Origin: Chamaecyparis obtusa
Lineage: Eukaryota > Streptophyta > Pinopsida > Cupressales > Cupressaceae
DNA length: 64,000 nucleotides
Assembly (NCBI GenBank): GCA_027943335.1
Contig: BSBK01007038.1
Coordinates: 102,001-166,000 of the forward strand
Direction of reading: 5' to 3'
Positions 24,842 through 35,834 of this stretch are shown here, piece by piece. The translations under genes and the position numbers were made by a program. The stretch's first letter is position 1, and each line of letters begins with the position of its first letter. The notes beneath the pieces were generated by a model, which saw only the letters and a program-made list of their open reading frames with translations, searched no databases and was not told the origin of the DNA.

Positions 24842-25560
24842 AATGCTGCCAGCTCCGTACCAGTATGCTGACTGCTCACTTTCATCCTGTGATAAAGGTA
24901 ACTTCATTAATCATACTTGAAATGGCAGCATACGAACTAAAGCTGTTGAACATTTATAAACTAAAAGTTTAAAACTACAGATTACAAGTGTAGTAGTTTC
25001 ATACAAAAAGAACTTGATGTCTGAAATTTTCCATTAGAAGCATCCAAAGGAATACCACAGTACTGTTGAACTTGGAGAATCGGAGATGATCTACACAGCA
25101 AGGTTCAACAGCTGTAAGGATTGTTACACCATCTTTAGCATTTGAACACATTTTCTCCTTGGCTTCTGGTGGATCCTCAAAGACCCCCAATGATGTTTTC
25201 CCTACAATTATCAATTGTCTATTAGTATGAGATATTAATAAATAAGCATTAATCACAATATTAGGCAAACAATGTTCTTGATGTCTGAATCTAAATCACA
25301 TAAAGCTCTAATAAAGCAGTTCTCAGTTTCACATTAAACCAAGTTTCAATTTCATATGGTTATAATAATTTTTGCAAGTTATAAGTAGCTGGTTACAGTA
25401 TATGACATAAAAAGAAAAAAAATCATTTCTATTCTTTTCTTCTTTTTCTCTTTCAATGAAGCTTTTGCACCACACAAATGCATACCAAGAATTTCTCAGG
25501 AGGTTTCAAGACCATTGCATACCAAACTTCTTCTCTGTAGATGCTACTGTGTGTCGTGGT
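24842..25560 (-). pseudogene. Captured segment, copy 2, with degraded exon
   Basis: It is collinear with 17265-17990. The minus-strand exon (25080-25201) reads KTSLGVFEDPPEAKEK and AKDGVTILTAVEPCCVDHL; its stop is mutated to CGA, so the frame runs on into former flank. The upstream exon-like piece with donor CTTG/GTATGC is at 25486-25540. The function is unknown. The two copies differ by a few per cent by eye, so the duplication is not recent. Confidence 0.5.
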
Positions 25561-25755
25561 CCAAACGGCCCCATAAATGTGGTTGAATAACAATACATTC
25601 AAGTGGAAATTACACAAGGGACAGTCACTGTGAGATGTCCTCATGTGTGACTTTCCTTGTCACAAATGAGGACATCTCACAGTGACTGTCCCTTGTGTAA
25701 TTGCCACTTGAATGAGGATAGTCACTATAAAGACAACATGATAATGTACACATAC
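25561..25755. repeat. Palindromic repeat array, block 7
   Basis: One inverted and one direct half-unit flanking the duplicated captured segment, just as at 17990-18170. Confidence 0.8.
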
Positions 25756-26394
25756 CCTGAAACTACAACCATAAAAATGGTTAAGCCAATGGTGGGGAGA
25801 GCCTATTTAGGCTTCCAAATGACTGAGGAAATTGAAGAGATCCTCATTGTATTCAAATTGCTTTCAAATCAATAAAACTACCTGTTTCAGAGCAATTTTC
25901 TGTGCAAATCACGGTGACAGTATGGTGTACGGATGTGAAGGGGTGATCAAAACCTATCTGAAAGTTGGAGCATCTCCATTTTATGCTTTTAGAATTGGTT
26001 TGATAACTTTGAGTCATTTTATATCAAAGTTATTCAATTTTCTTGTCCGCTGGTCTAAGAAACCCTTATTTTCAGGGTTTAGCCATTCAAATGGCCCTAA
26101 CTTGAATTTTGACCGTAGGAAATTATTCTTCCTCAGTACAATGCAAGTTAGGGAGGTCCTTTTTTGTATTCCAAAAGCTTTGAACCAGGAGGTTGAGGTT
26201 ACACCATTTGGGAGAAAGCCCTAGGTCAAAAGCTTCTATGTTTTTGACTAGGAAAATGATATATAGTGAAAAATCAGAAGGTTGCAGTGTGTGAAGGACC
26301 TTAAAACTTGGTTTTTGTGTGGGTAGAAAATGAGGGAAAGGGGGGAAAATAACAACTAGGTTTTAGGCCCAGATACTCTACCATTGATCATCAC
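25756..26394. mobile_element. Diverged partial relative of LTR L1
   Basis: Several blocks match L1 in order: gagagcctattt-aggctt (25797 against 14905), gtatgg-tgtacggatg (25920 against 15027) and agccctag-tcaaaa (26215 against 15327). Terminal ends and duplications are not found. A 130-codon plus-strand frame (25832-26224) runs through it and looks fortuitous. Confidence 0.6.
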
Positions 26395-27060
26395 ATTATT
26401 TTGTAGGGACTTGATTGAAAAAATCTTGGACAGTCAAGGTGCATAAGATGCTTATTGTTTTGTGGACTTAAAGAAAGCATTCAACGTGGTACCCAAAGAT
26501 AAACTATGGAGTAGAATAAAATAATCAATCATCTAAGATTTATATAGAGAAGTTGTGCATGTATTTTATGATAAGGTTAGAGCTAAAATGATAACAAGAA
26601 AGAATATGTCTAAGTATTTTGGTGGTGACACTAGATTCAAATAGTTATTCCCCCTATATCATATACATTTATAAGTTAGAGGCATGATTAATGAAGATAG
26701 ATGGGGAAGTTATTCAATTGGAAAACTATGGGGTGAAGGTTCTTTTATATGTTGTTGATCTTATCTTTTTTTTTTTTTTAAAAGACCATGCATTGAGAGA
26801 GCACTTGAAGGCCTTGGAACACTTTTTGTCAGAAGGTTAGAATGCAAGTCCATATAACCAAGACTAAAATAATGGTTGTATTATTAAATAGAAAAGATAA
26901 AAATATTACCATTCTTTTTTAAGGTAGCTTGCTAGAAATAATGAAAGGATACAAATGTCTTAGGATTATTTTCATTGTAAGCTCAGTTAGAAGAGAAAGA
27001 CAATAAAGATTATATTCAAAGATAATCTACAAATAGATTTGAGGGCCAGTTGTCAAAGGT
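26395..27060 (+). pseudogene. LINE (non-LTR) reverse transcriptase fragment
   Basis: On the plus strand the frame around 26450 reads AYCFVDLKKAFNVVPKDKLW, the pattern of motif A of LINE-type reverse transcriptase (VD-KAFD-V). About 290 bp further on, VLLYVVDLI replaces the expected YADD box, and an LKALEHFLSEG stretch follows as in plant LINEs. Stops and frameshifts break it, and the first Asp of the catalytic YADD is lost, so it is dead. No poly-A tail or target duplication was identified. Confidence 0.75.
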
Positions 27061-28142
27061 CCCATTATGATATTGTACACAAGTACCGTGAAGGTAGTCG
27101 CAAGTTAGGGCTGTTTCATTGCATACCCGAAACAATGAAGATGTTATGGTCCACAAAATGTTTGTGCTTGAAAGACGAACAAATAAAATTAAACTTCTAA
27201 ATAACCAAAGCCGCTAACAATAAATTCAACATAGATATGTCCTCATTTCTGGGTATTTTAGCTCTCTAACAGCTGAATACCAAATTACATAATAATGATA
27301 AAACAAAAATAAACCCAACGTACTCACAAATTGTAGCTGTGATTTCGCGGAGGGTTACAGCGCTGTTGAAAACACAAATGACAACGTTCTTGTTTTTTTT
27401 GTCCTTATATCCCGATGTGATTTCACGAAGGGTTATGAACAAATAAAATTAAACTTCTAAATAACCAAAGCCGTAACCCTCCGCGAAATCATAGCTACAA
27501 ATAAAATGAAAACACAAATGACAACGTTGCAAGTTAGGGCTGTTTCATTGCATACCCAAAACAATGAAGACATTACAGTCCACAAAACGTTTGTCCTTGA
27601 AAGATGAACAAATAAAATTAAACTTCTAAATAACCAAAGCCGCTAACAATAAATTCAACACAGATATGTCCTCATTTCTGGGTATTTTAGCTCTCTAACA
27701 GCTGAATACCAGATTACATAATAATGGCAAAAGAAAAATAAACCCAACGTACTCAGAAATTGTAGCTGTGATTTCATGGAGGGAATCTCTCTCGGCGCTG
27801 TTGAAAACACAAATGACAACGTTCTTGTTTTTTTTGCCCTTATATCCCGATGTGATTTCGTGGAGGGTTATGGCGCTGTTGAAAACACAAATGACAACAT
27901 TGCAAGTTAGGGCTGTTTCACTGCATACCCGAAACAATGAAGATGTTACGGTCCACAAAATGTTTGTGCTTGAAAGATGAAGAAATAAAATTAAACTTCT
28001 AAATAACCAAAGCCGCTAACAATAAATTCAACACAGATATGTCCTCATTTCTGGGTATTTTAGCTCTCTAACAGCTGAATAGCAGATTACATAATAATGA
28101 TAAAACAAAAATAAACCCAACGTACTCACAAATTGTAGCTGT
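27061..28142 (-). repeat. Three further copies of the roughly 300-bp fragment
   Basis: Copies start near 27080, 27530 and 27900, separated by partial 78-bp units and a small rearranged piece (27430-27530) in which the fragment end is inverted. Confidence 0.75.
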
Positions 28143-28450
28143 GATTTCGCGGAGGGTTACGGTGCTGTTGAAAACACAAATGACAACGTTCTTGTTTTTT
28201 TTGTCCTTATATCCCGATGTGATTTCGCGGAGGGTTACGGCGCTGTTGAAAACACAAATGACAACGTTCTTGTTTTTTTTGTCCTTATATCCCGATGTGA
28301 TTTCGCGGAGGGTTACGGCGCTGTTGAAAACACAAATGACAACGTTCTTGTTTTTTTTGCCCTTATATCCCGATGTGATTTTGCGGAGGGTTATGGCACT
28401 GTTGAAAACACAAATGACAACGTTCCTTTTTGATTTTGCGCTTATATCCT
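28143..28450 (+). repeat. 78-bp tandem repeat, four units
   Basis: Units start at about 28144, 28222, 28300 and 28377, with few differences among them. Read on the plus strand, each unit encodes a 26-residue repeat (VISRRVTALLKTQMTTFLFF then LSLYPD). With no homology and the same frame openness on the other strand, coding is doubtful. Confidence 0.88.
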
Positions 28451-28600
28451 GACAACGTCATAATTGCGACAGTTCCAAATGTATTATCGTCGCAATTGCG
28501 ACGGTGTCGGGCCATATTTGAAAAAAAAAAAGCCAAAACCGCATGACATTTGCCTGCCGTCGCAAATTGTCATCGCAATTTCACCCCAAATGTATTAGTC
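28440..28600. repeat. CACTA right subterminal and terminal region
   Basis: It contains tcgcaattgcgacgg, a poly-A run and gccgtcgcaaattg, and ends CCCCAAATGTATTAGTC. It is inverted relative to the left end; the final C replaces the expected G. Confidence 0.88.
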
Positions 28601-28603
28601 TTG

Positions 28604-29077
28604 GAATTCATGTCAAAGCTACTGTGATTCTATTATCCTTTTCTTTGCACGTTTGTTCAAGTTGAATGTTCAAGAAGGTGTTTTGTTATTGTTGTTCTAA
28701 TTTGTGTATGTCTGGGTTTTAGTTTGTGGAAGTTTTCCCTTCTTTAATTCAAGTACCTCTTTATTTCAAGATATCAGGATGATAGGGTCAAGTTGTGAGT
28801 TACCAGGTTATTTTAAGTATCATTATGAGTCTTGATTTAGTCTGTGGATCTATCAAAGTTTGGTGAATCACCTAGTTTTAGTTTTGGTTTCATGCACTCT
28901 CTCTCCCTTTTCCTTCAAAGTTCAATTCAAGTTTCAGGTGATTCAAGGGGAAGCTGACCCCTAATCTGGAGGTCTATTCTCAGATAGGTTACCCATAGCC
29001 TGAGAGTAGTCCCATGTTTCATGGGATTGCTAGGTTTTACACTTAGCCATACTCAGGTGCAATCCCTAGTGACAAGA
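28604..29077 (+). repeat. Element A2 5' LTR, second part
   Basis: It continues the LTR after the CACTA insertion and matches 35357-35829. The end is gtgacaaga here against gtgacaaca in the 3' LTR, so the canonical CA is mutated to GA. Confidence 0.88.
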
Positions 29078-29082
29078 GTTTT

Positions 29083-29101
29083 TGGCATGCCTGATGGGAT
29101 G
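29083..29101 (+). other. Element A2 primer-binding site (degraded)
   Basis: TGGCATGCCTGATGGGATG lies six bases after the LTR end. Its layout is like the sites of elements C (TGGCACACCCGGTGGGACC) and A1 (57531-57552), so it is probably the tRNA-primed start of minus-strand synthesis, altered by mutation. Confidence 0.6.
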
Positions 29102-29279
29102 ATAGTGATGTTTCCCATCATTCAATGGGATTTTGGTGCGATCCTTAGTGCAATCAACCTTTAAGAGGTAGTTTGTTTCAAGTACCATGGCAACTCTAAG
29201 AAAAATCTACTGGTTTGAGTAGTTCAAGTGTTGATAAGTTTCAGAGGTATCTTTTTATCAGCTCATTTGATGAGAAAGC

Positions 29280-31275
29280 ATGTCAATACCTAATGCATAT
29301 TCACCCTATCACCCCCCATATCATGAGAAACCTACCCATGTTCCATCATTTGTTCCATATCAATCTAGCCAAGCAGTAACATATAACCAAAATGGCCCAC
29401 AAATAGCAAGTTACCAGCATGCACCACCATACCCTCCCACCCAACATCAAGCATCCTGGTAGCATTCCTATCAACCGCCCTATGAAGATCACCATTACAA
29501 TCCTCAAAATCAGCCTAATACCACTTTAGATTCAAACTCCATGTCCTCTTTTTTGACAATTTTTTGGGAAGAGATGAGCTCTTTCATGAAAGACTATGTA
29601 GAGATGAAGTCTTAGAAAGAGGAGCTCTCAAGGCAGCTGCATAACCAGATAGCAATTCATGAGTAAATCCTTGAAGAGAAGAACCATCTAATCTTGACAC
29701 AAGAGAAGGTTTATATGAAGAGTCTAGAGGACCATCAAGAATTCATAAGGACCATCTACTTGATAGCTACAAAGAATAAGGAGGACCTCTAAAAATAGTT
29801 AGCAGAAAAGGATGAATTTCATGATCATGAGCAGGAGACACTTGCCAATAATATTGCAGAAAAGGATCAATTGATTAAGAATCTATTGGCACAAGCACCA
29901 AGGCAAGAGGATCAAGAAGTTTTTTCTACCCCAATGCAAGAAAGATCACCAGAGGAAGGCAATAAAGGCTTAATGCAATCTTGGAGACCCTCATGGACCT
30001 TGTATCTGAGTTACGAGATGCCAGCTCTTTTTAAGGAGGAGATCCAGAAGGAGATGCCTCATGCTGCTGAAGAGAACCTAGAAGCTTTGCAGACCAGACA
30101 GGAAACTTACAAGGTTCAAATCCCAAATTTCTTGCTTGGTAAGTCCACTAGCACCTCTATTGAAATTCCAAGCTTTAGGATTTCTCCTTCAGTTCAGAAT
30201 CTTAGTCAACAGGAGCCTAACCTCCATGCATTTTTAGAGCCTATTCATGACCCCATCTTAGTTTCTTAGCCACTCCATTCTATTTCTATAGATGAGACAC
30301 CTAAAATTTTTGACTTCCTAAATGATAGTGAGCCCATCCTACAGCAAATAAAGCCCTATAAGCCACTTCCTAAAGGGCCCCCTACACCTCCTAATAGTTT
30401 AGCCCACCAAAAAGAGAATGAATTATGTCTTTTGGGTGTACCTTTTCATGATGATCATGAGGAAAAAGTAGATTTATTATATGATGATAGATTAGAGTAG
30501 CTAGACAAGGATCAAGAAGTGCAGAAGGTGAGATCCTAACTGATTTATTTGAGGAAATGCCTTCTTATATTGAGCAAGATGAAGTAGTGCAAGATTTACT
30601 AGCTAAGCTCTCTAATTATGATAAGAAAAATGATACAGTTGTTGCTAACTTAGAACAACAAGATGATTTTGATTTAATAATCGATGCTTTCTGCTCAACT
30701 CTTGTTGATGTTCCTCATCCTCCTAAAAAGGATAATAACTTGCATATTCTTGAGAAAGATTTTGTATTTTAGGAGGTTAATGTTGTTCCAACTGTAGAAT
30801 CAGTAACAGTACCTATTTGCAATAAAATGGTGGATGAATCTCAAGAATCTTGTTTCTTGGACCATGAGGAGGGGCTAGTTATGGTTAAAGACCTAAGATA
30901 GTTGGATAGCTTTGATGAACTATTGGATATTCCAACTGATGAAGAGGATGATCCTCTAACTATAAAAGAAGAAATATTATGGTAGACTATCATGGAGGGG
31001 TAGAATTTTGATCAACATGCTGAAGATATTTGTAAGATGTATACTGAGTAGCAGGAGAGGCCTAGTTTTATGCTCTCTAGGGGGTGCCCTATCAGATATC
31101 TAGCCCAAGTGGGGTCAAGCAAGGCATCTACACTTAATGATTTAATGTAGGGTGATGTCAAGAGTCCACTCCTTGGTGACCAAGAGCTTATTCAGCCTCA
31201 TCAGACTCCTTGGAAGGACAACACCTATGATCTAATTGAGGTTAGTAGTCTAGTACACCAAATTCAAAAGTAGAT
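29280..31275 (+). pseudogene. Family A internal protein (unknown, gag-like?), A2 copy
   Basis: A once continuous frame, now broken by several stops and at least one frameshift. In order it shows a Pro/Tyr/His/Gln-rich N-terminus (29280-29520), a long charged coiled-coil-like stretch rich in Glu, Lys, Leu and Gln (29560-29900), a middle part with STSIEIPSFRISPS (about 30150) and PIHDPI, an acidic part starting MPSYIEQDEVVQDLLAKLS (30557) and a C-terminal block with RGCPIRYLAQVGSS-like residues (about 31080). The same order occurs in A1 on the minus strand. The stretches that agree in both copies suggest a real ancestral protein of about 600 residues. I recognise no domain; position after the primer site suggests a gag-like role, which is inference. 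Confidence 0.65.
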
Positions 31276-31684
31276 ATGCTAGACAGTTCAAGACATTTTT
31301 GTGTTCCATATTCTCTTTGTTGGCATCAAATATGAAAAATATAATACCCTAAGGAGAATGGGAAGTTATTTCAACAATCTAGTTAATGGATTTGTTTAAC
31401 CAGTTTGCTGATACTAGTTAGAGTAGGGTAGGGTAGAATTTTTTCTTTCTATGTTCCCTAAGTGCTTCAGCACGAGTTTGCTTTTAGTTTTCAATTGGGT
31501 TGGGTTAGCAATAAGTCTAATCAGTCTTCTCGGGCAGTCAGCTTCAATTTTGTTGAAGAGGAGGAGGTTGTTTTGGTTGGGAGCCAAGTTCATTTTTGTG
31601 GCTTAATAACTCTATGCCCAATGGATCTATAAGACAACTGGCTAGGATGCTCAGAAGGCCAGCACTCCATAGAGGTCATTAGAA
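31276..31684 (+). other. Element A2 3' untranslated region up to the 3' LTR
   Basis: Non-coding, T/G-rich sequence similar to the inverted A1 sequence at 42128-42526. A clear polypurine tract is not seen; the weakly purine-rich agaggtcattagaa abuts the LTR. Confidence 0.6.
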
Positions 31685-34600
31685 TGTTACCATTATTTTA
31701 CTCCCCTTTGGTGACCTAACTACTAGATGAGCTAATGTACCCTAGTTTGTGTTATTAGGTGATCTTGCTTATTTTTGCATTCATTTCATTTGCAAATTAC
31801 ATCAAGGGAAAGGAGATAAATTACTGCACCTAAGTTTACATGTGCATATATCAATGTTAAGCATGATGGACAAGAGGAAAATAAATAAAAAGAACATCTA
31901 TCTGAGCTCACACATGCTGTGAGCATAGCCATTGCTAGAATTGAATAAATGAGTGCAAATATACATATAAGGAGCATAAATATTATAGGGGTACCAAACA
32001 TTGCCTAGTAATGAGTCTATCTCCATGGTGTTCCCAGTGTGCTCCTGTGATCCTAAACCTATAGATAAGAGAAGATAGGTGGGTTATATCCATTGGATCT
32101 AAACAATGCTTGGTATCATAGTACCTATCTACAAGCATGCATACATGCACTCAGCTACACACCTCTGGCACAGGTTGTGCTCAGGGCATGTGCATAAAGG
32201 AGGCTCTGAAAATAAAGAAATGTCATTGTTTTTTACTAATGTGTTTGTTCCATGTACAGATGAATGCTCTCGACCTCTGATGTAGTCGATGCTAGGAAAA
32301 CCTCATTTCCTTGGCAGTGGCTGCATCACAGGGTAAGAGCACCCATGATGAATTAGGAAACATTCAGTAAGTGAGACACTCAAGAACCATAGATACATAT
32401 CAAGTGAAGCACTAGCAACAAAGCACTGGCACAGAGATAATAGTGAATCAAATAGTGAGCAGCCTAAGAGGCATACATCAACATGTCAAAAATAAAGGTA
32501 TTTGAATCTGCATATTTCTATTTCACTATCATATAGCATGAGTATGTTTTAACCTGCATATTAAGGCCAAACAAAGAAGATGTAAAATAGCGGAGATCAT
32601 ATCATAGCAAGGCATCTCAACATAGGCAGATGGTACCAATATAATAACATTGATATCTCATAAACAATGTTGTAATAGCACATGCCCAAAAATCAAACTA
32701 CAAAGTCCACGAGCTAGAGGAAGTGTGTCTCTAAAGAGAAATCAGACATGAGAAGCATCCTTGAGATCTAGTTCACAGGCTCTAGGTAGTGAACACACAT
32801 CCATGTGCATACAAAATCATGACAACAAATGAATCAGTCAAGGTAGAACAGAGATGGAAGCATCAAATCTACATTTAGAAGGAAGCTGCAAGTAATAGAG
32901 TAACTATAGTGCCAGAGAGATATGAGCCTCATGCAATGGAGTAGCCTTAAATATTTAGCAAGCATCAAAATAGTAAACAATACATATTCAAAGCATGTTT
33001 GGGTCACTAGGATGCAAGCATGATGCCTCCATAATATGGTTAAAACCAGTGAAATGATGCCTTGAATGTAACAACATGAGTCCAATAAAAGCAACAATTG
33101 TAAACACCAACAATGAAATATAATAGTGAATCCATTTAGATAGAAATAAATAGCAAGGCATCATGTCATAAAATATAGGCATGATACTAGAGTGATACAA
33201 ATCTTCCAAGCAAGCATTGACGCCCTATATCTCACTGCCTGTATAAATTGTGAGTCAACATATCCAGATATATTTCTAGCTCAAGATAGATTATGGTGCT
33301 AATCACAAATGGTGAACTAGAGCAATCATGGAAGGTACAGTGACCAAAACATGGAATGTGGTGCCCAAGCTCACGGGATTCAATAGGTAACCAATGAAGC
33401 TCATAAAAATGCTAGGATACAAAGCTCACAGGCTGTCAGAATGAAGAACGGTGATGCCCTAAGAACACGAGTCTTCACCAAGGATATAAAAACATCCAAG
33501 GCTCATGGACAAACTATAAGTGACAACAGAGAGTACAAACAAAATATAATGCTCTAGCTCGTAGGCCACCAATTACAAGATCATAAACAGGGTGCCACCC
33601 CAAATCACAAGTAAACAAGCACCAAAAAACTCACACATTACATGCCAATGGCGAGCTCAGATGCTACCTAAGTTCATGGGCCTCAATGAACATGAAATGC
33701 AGTGATTGAATCTAGGGCATCCTATCTAGCACACCAATGTCACCTCACACAGCAAGCAATAAGTTCATATACATCGATGATGAGGTCATAATTGATCACA
33801 AAATGTGCAATCAAGAAACAATACCATCGATGCTATGCTCACAGCCTGATTCAATGAGTGAATCAATAAATAAATCAATTGTAAATGTAGATATTAATGC
33901 CGTCAGTGCCCTGGTGTCAAATACAACTCATGGCATAAGGAGTGAAACAATAGGTTTGACATGTAGTGCAATACAAAATAAGTGCCATCAGTGATGCCCT
34001 CAGTTTACCAATGGAGCAGATAGCAATAAGAGAATATCAAATGCAGAGTGCAATGCCTTGAATAGTAGATGCAACACAATATGACATGGTGTTCCAAATA
34101 CACAAATTATTGATGCCCCAAGAAGTTCATGGGCCTAGAAGCATTCAAATAACAACAATTTGCGAGTGGAACTCACAGTCCCTAAAAGGAAGAATCCAAC
34201 ATAGTAGTGAACATACATGATGCCCTAAGATGTGAACATTAATACTTATCAAATGACCATGGAATTAAATGCATAGAGGCCTCAATCAAGGCACAAACCA
34301 ATGAATCAAAATATAGAAATACCATCACGGTCCAATGAATCAAATGCAGAGAAACGAATACAAAAACATGATGGTGCCCTAGTTTCTTACAAAAAATAAA
34401 TACAGAGCACAACAGAAAGCCCTCAAAATTACCAGAGATGCTATTATATTAATACCAATTGCAGAGTGAAATTCCAAATACAATGCTTACCTTCTACAAT
34501 GATGCCATGAATAGAGAGGGCTAGCTATTTCCAAAATCCAAACTCAGAGATCAAGGAGGAGTGTCAGTGCAGAGATTGGAAACTTGCCAAGTGTCGAATG

Positions 34601-35829
34601 TAGAAGTTGAAGTGCCAGCAGTGTTTCCTTCGTGAAAGGGTTTTGTAAATGGTTAATTAAAGGTTTTCTCCCCTTTTTCTAGGGTTGAGGATTTATTATC
34701 CCTTTTTCTTAGGTTTTGATTTTGATATAGGGCTATTAATATATTGATCCTTTTTTAAGGGTTAATATATTGTTTTTAGTTTTGATGCCAATGTAATATC
34801 AAAGCATGGTGTAAATATTGAGTTATTAGATGGCTTTCCCCTTAATTAGGTCGAGAGTCATTTATTGACTTAGGAGATAAAAGGTTAAATCCATGATTGA
34901 TTTTGGTATAGGGGGTTAAGATTTTAATTGTAAAAGTCATGGCTCATTCTTTATTGTAAGATATTGACAAGTGGTGTTGTTATAAACCATTGTCAAATAT
35001 CATTTATGGAGCATGACTTAGTGGATAGATTAGTCTTCTTTGAGTAGCTATTTTTAGGGGTCCCACTTTCCTCACCCCCCTAGAATCTCAAGAGTCTAGC
35101 ATCCAGATTTATGAAGCTTTTATAGCCCTATATGCAGTTATTTTCGATCTTTAGGAGGTGTGGGTCATGATGCAGATTCCTTGGGTTTTCTTTTTATACC
35201 TCTCACTTTTGTGATTGAGGTTAGTTCTTCTTCCCTCTTTCTTGGAGGTGAAAGCTTGTAGCTCTAGAGAAGCAAATTGATGTACTTGGCTCCTTTCACT
35301 AAGAATAAAGTAGTATTCCTTCTCATCTCTATTATTTTCTTGATGTTTCTATTTGGAATTCATGTCAAAGCCATTGTGATTCTGTTATCCTTTGCTTTGC
35401 ATGTTTGTTCGAGTTGAATGTTTAGGAAGGTGTTATGTTATTGTTGTTCTAATCTATGTATGTCTGGGTTTTAAGTTGTTGAATTTTTCCCTTGTTTAAT
35501 TCAAGTACCTCTTTATTTCAAGATATCAGGATGATAGAGTCAAGTTGTAACTTACCAGGTTATTTTAAGTATCATTGTGAGTCTTGATTCAGTTTGTGGA
35601 TCTATCAAAGTTTGGTGAATCACTTAGTTTTATATTCAGTTTCATGCACTCTCTCTCCCTTTTCCTTCAAAGTTTAGTTCAAGTTTTAGGTGATTCAAGG
35701 GGAAGCTAGCCCCTAATCCATACGTCTATTCTTGGATAGGTTACCCACAACCTGAGAGTAGTCCCATGTTTCATGAGATTGCTAGGTTTTACACTTAGCC
35801 ATACTCGGGTGCAATCCCTAGTGACAACA
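31685..35829 (+). repeat. Element A2 3' LTR (4145 bp, uninterrupted)
   Basis: It begins TGTTACCATTATTTT and ends GTGACAACA. It matches the split 5' LTR along its whole length and preserves the empty CACTA site (tctatttggaattc). No coding sequence is supported. Confidence 0.92.
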
Positions 35830-35834
35830 GTTCC

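Larger units (their letters stand above)
9814..28600. mobile_element. CACTA (En/Spm-type) DNA transposon with captured gene fragments (18.8 kb)
   Basis: The ends are CACTAATACATTTGGGG on the left and, inverted, CCCCAAATGTATTAGTC on the right. Together with the 3-bp duplication ttg this is diagnostic of the CACTA superfamily. Both subterminal zones carry gcgac/gtcgc words, as is common in plant CACTA elements. Inside are many palindromic repeat units, two solo LTRs, a LINE relic and exon-like captured host fragments. I find no TNPA- or TNPD-like transposase frame, so it is probably non-autonomous. The right end reads TAGTC rather than TAGTG, an apparent point change at the terminal base. Confidence 0.92.
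6142..35829 (+). mobile_element. Element A2: long-LTR, pol-less LTR retrotransposon (interrupted by CACTA)
   Basis: A2 has LTRs at 6142-9813 plus 28604-29077 (4146 bp once the CACTA insertion is removed) and at 31685-35829 (4145 bp). They enclose an internal region of only about 2.6 kb (29078-31684). The internal reading frame is on the plus strand. It belongs to the same family as A1, whose internal region without B is also about 2.6 kb. No reverse transcriptase, RNase H, protease or integrase is present, so the family looks non-autonomous, like the class known as large retrotransposon derivatives. That assignment is inference. Confidence 0.88.

Noticed and set aside
24401..24920. Overlapping frames of 133 and 148 codons on opposite strands
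   Set aside because: Both come from the 78-bp tandem repeat, whose length is a multiple of three; openness on both strands is what a repeat without stops would give by chance.
25832..26224. 130-codon plus-strand open frame
   Set aside because: It lies wholly within sequence related to LTR L1 and is not open in the L1 copy; no domain or splice context supports it.
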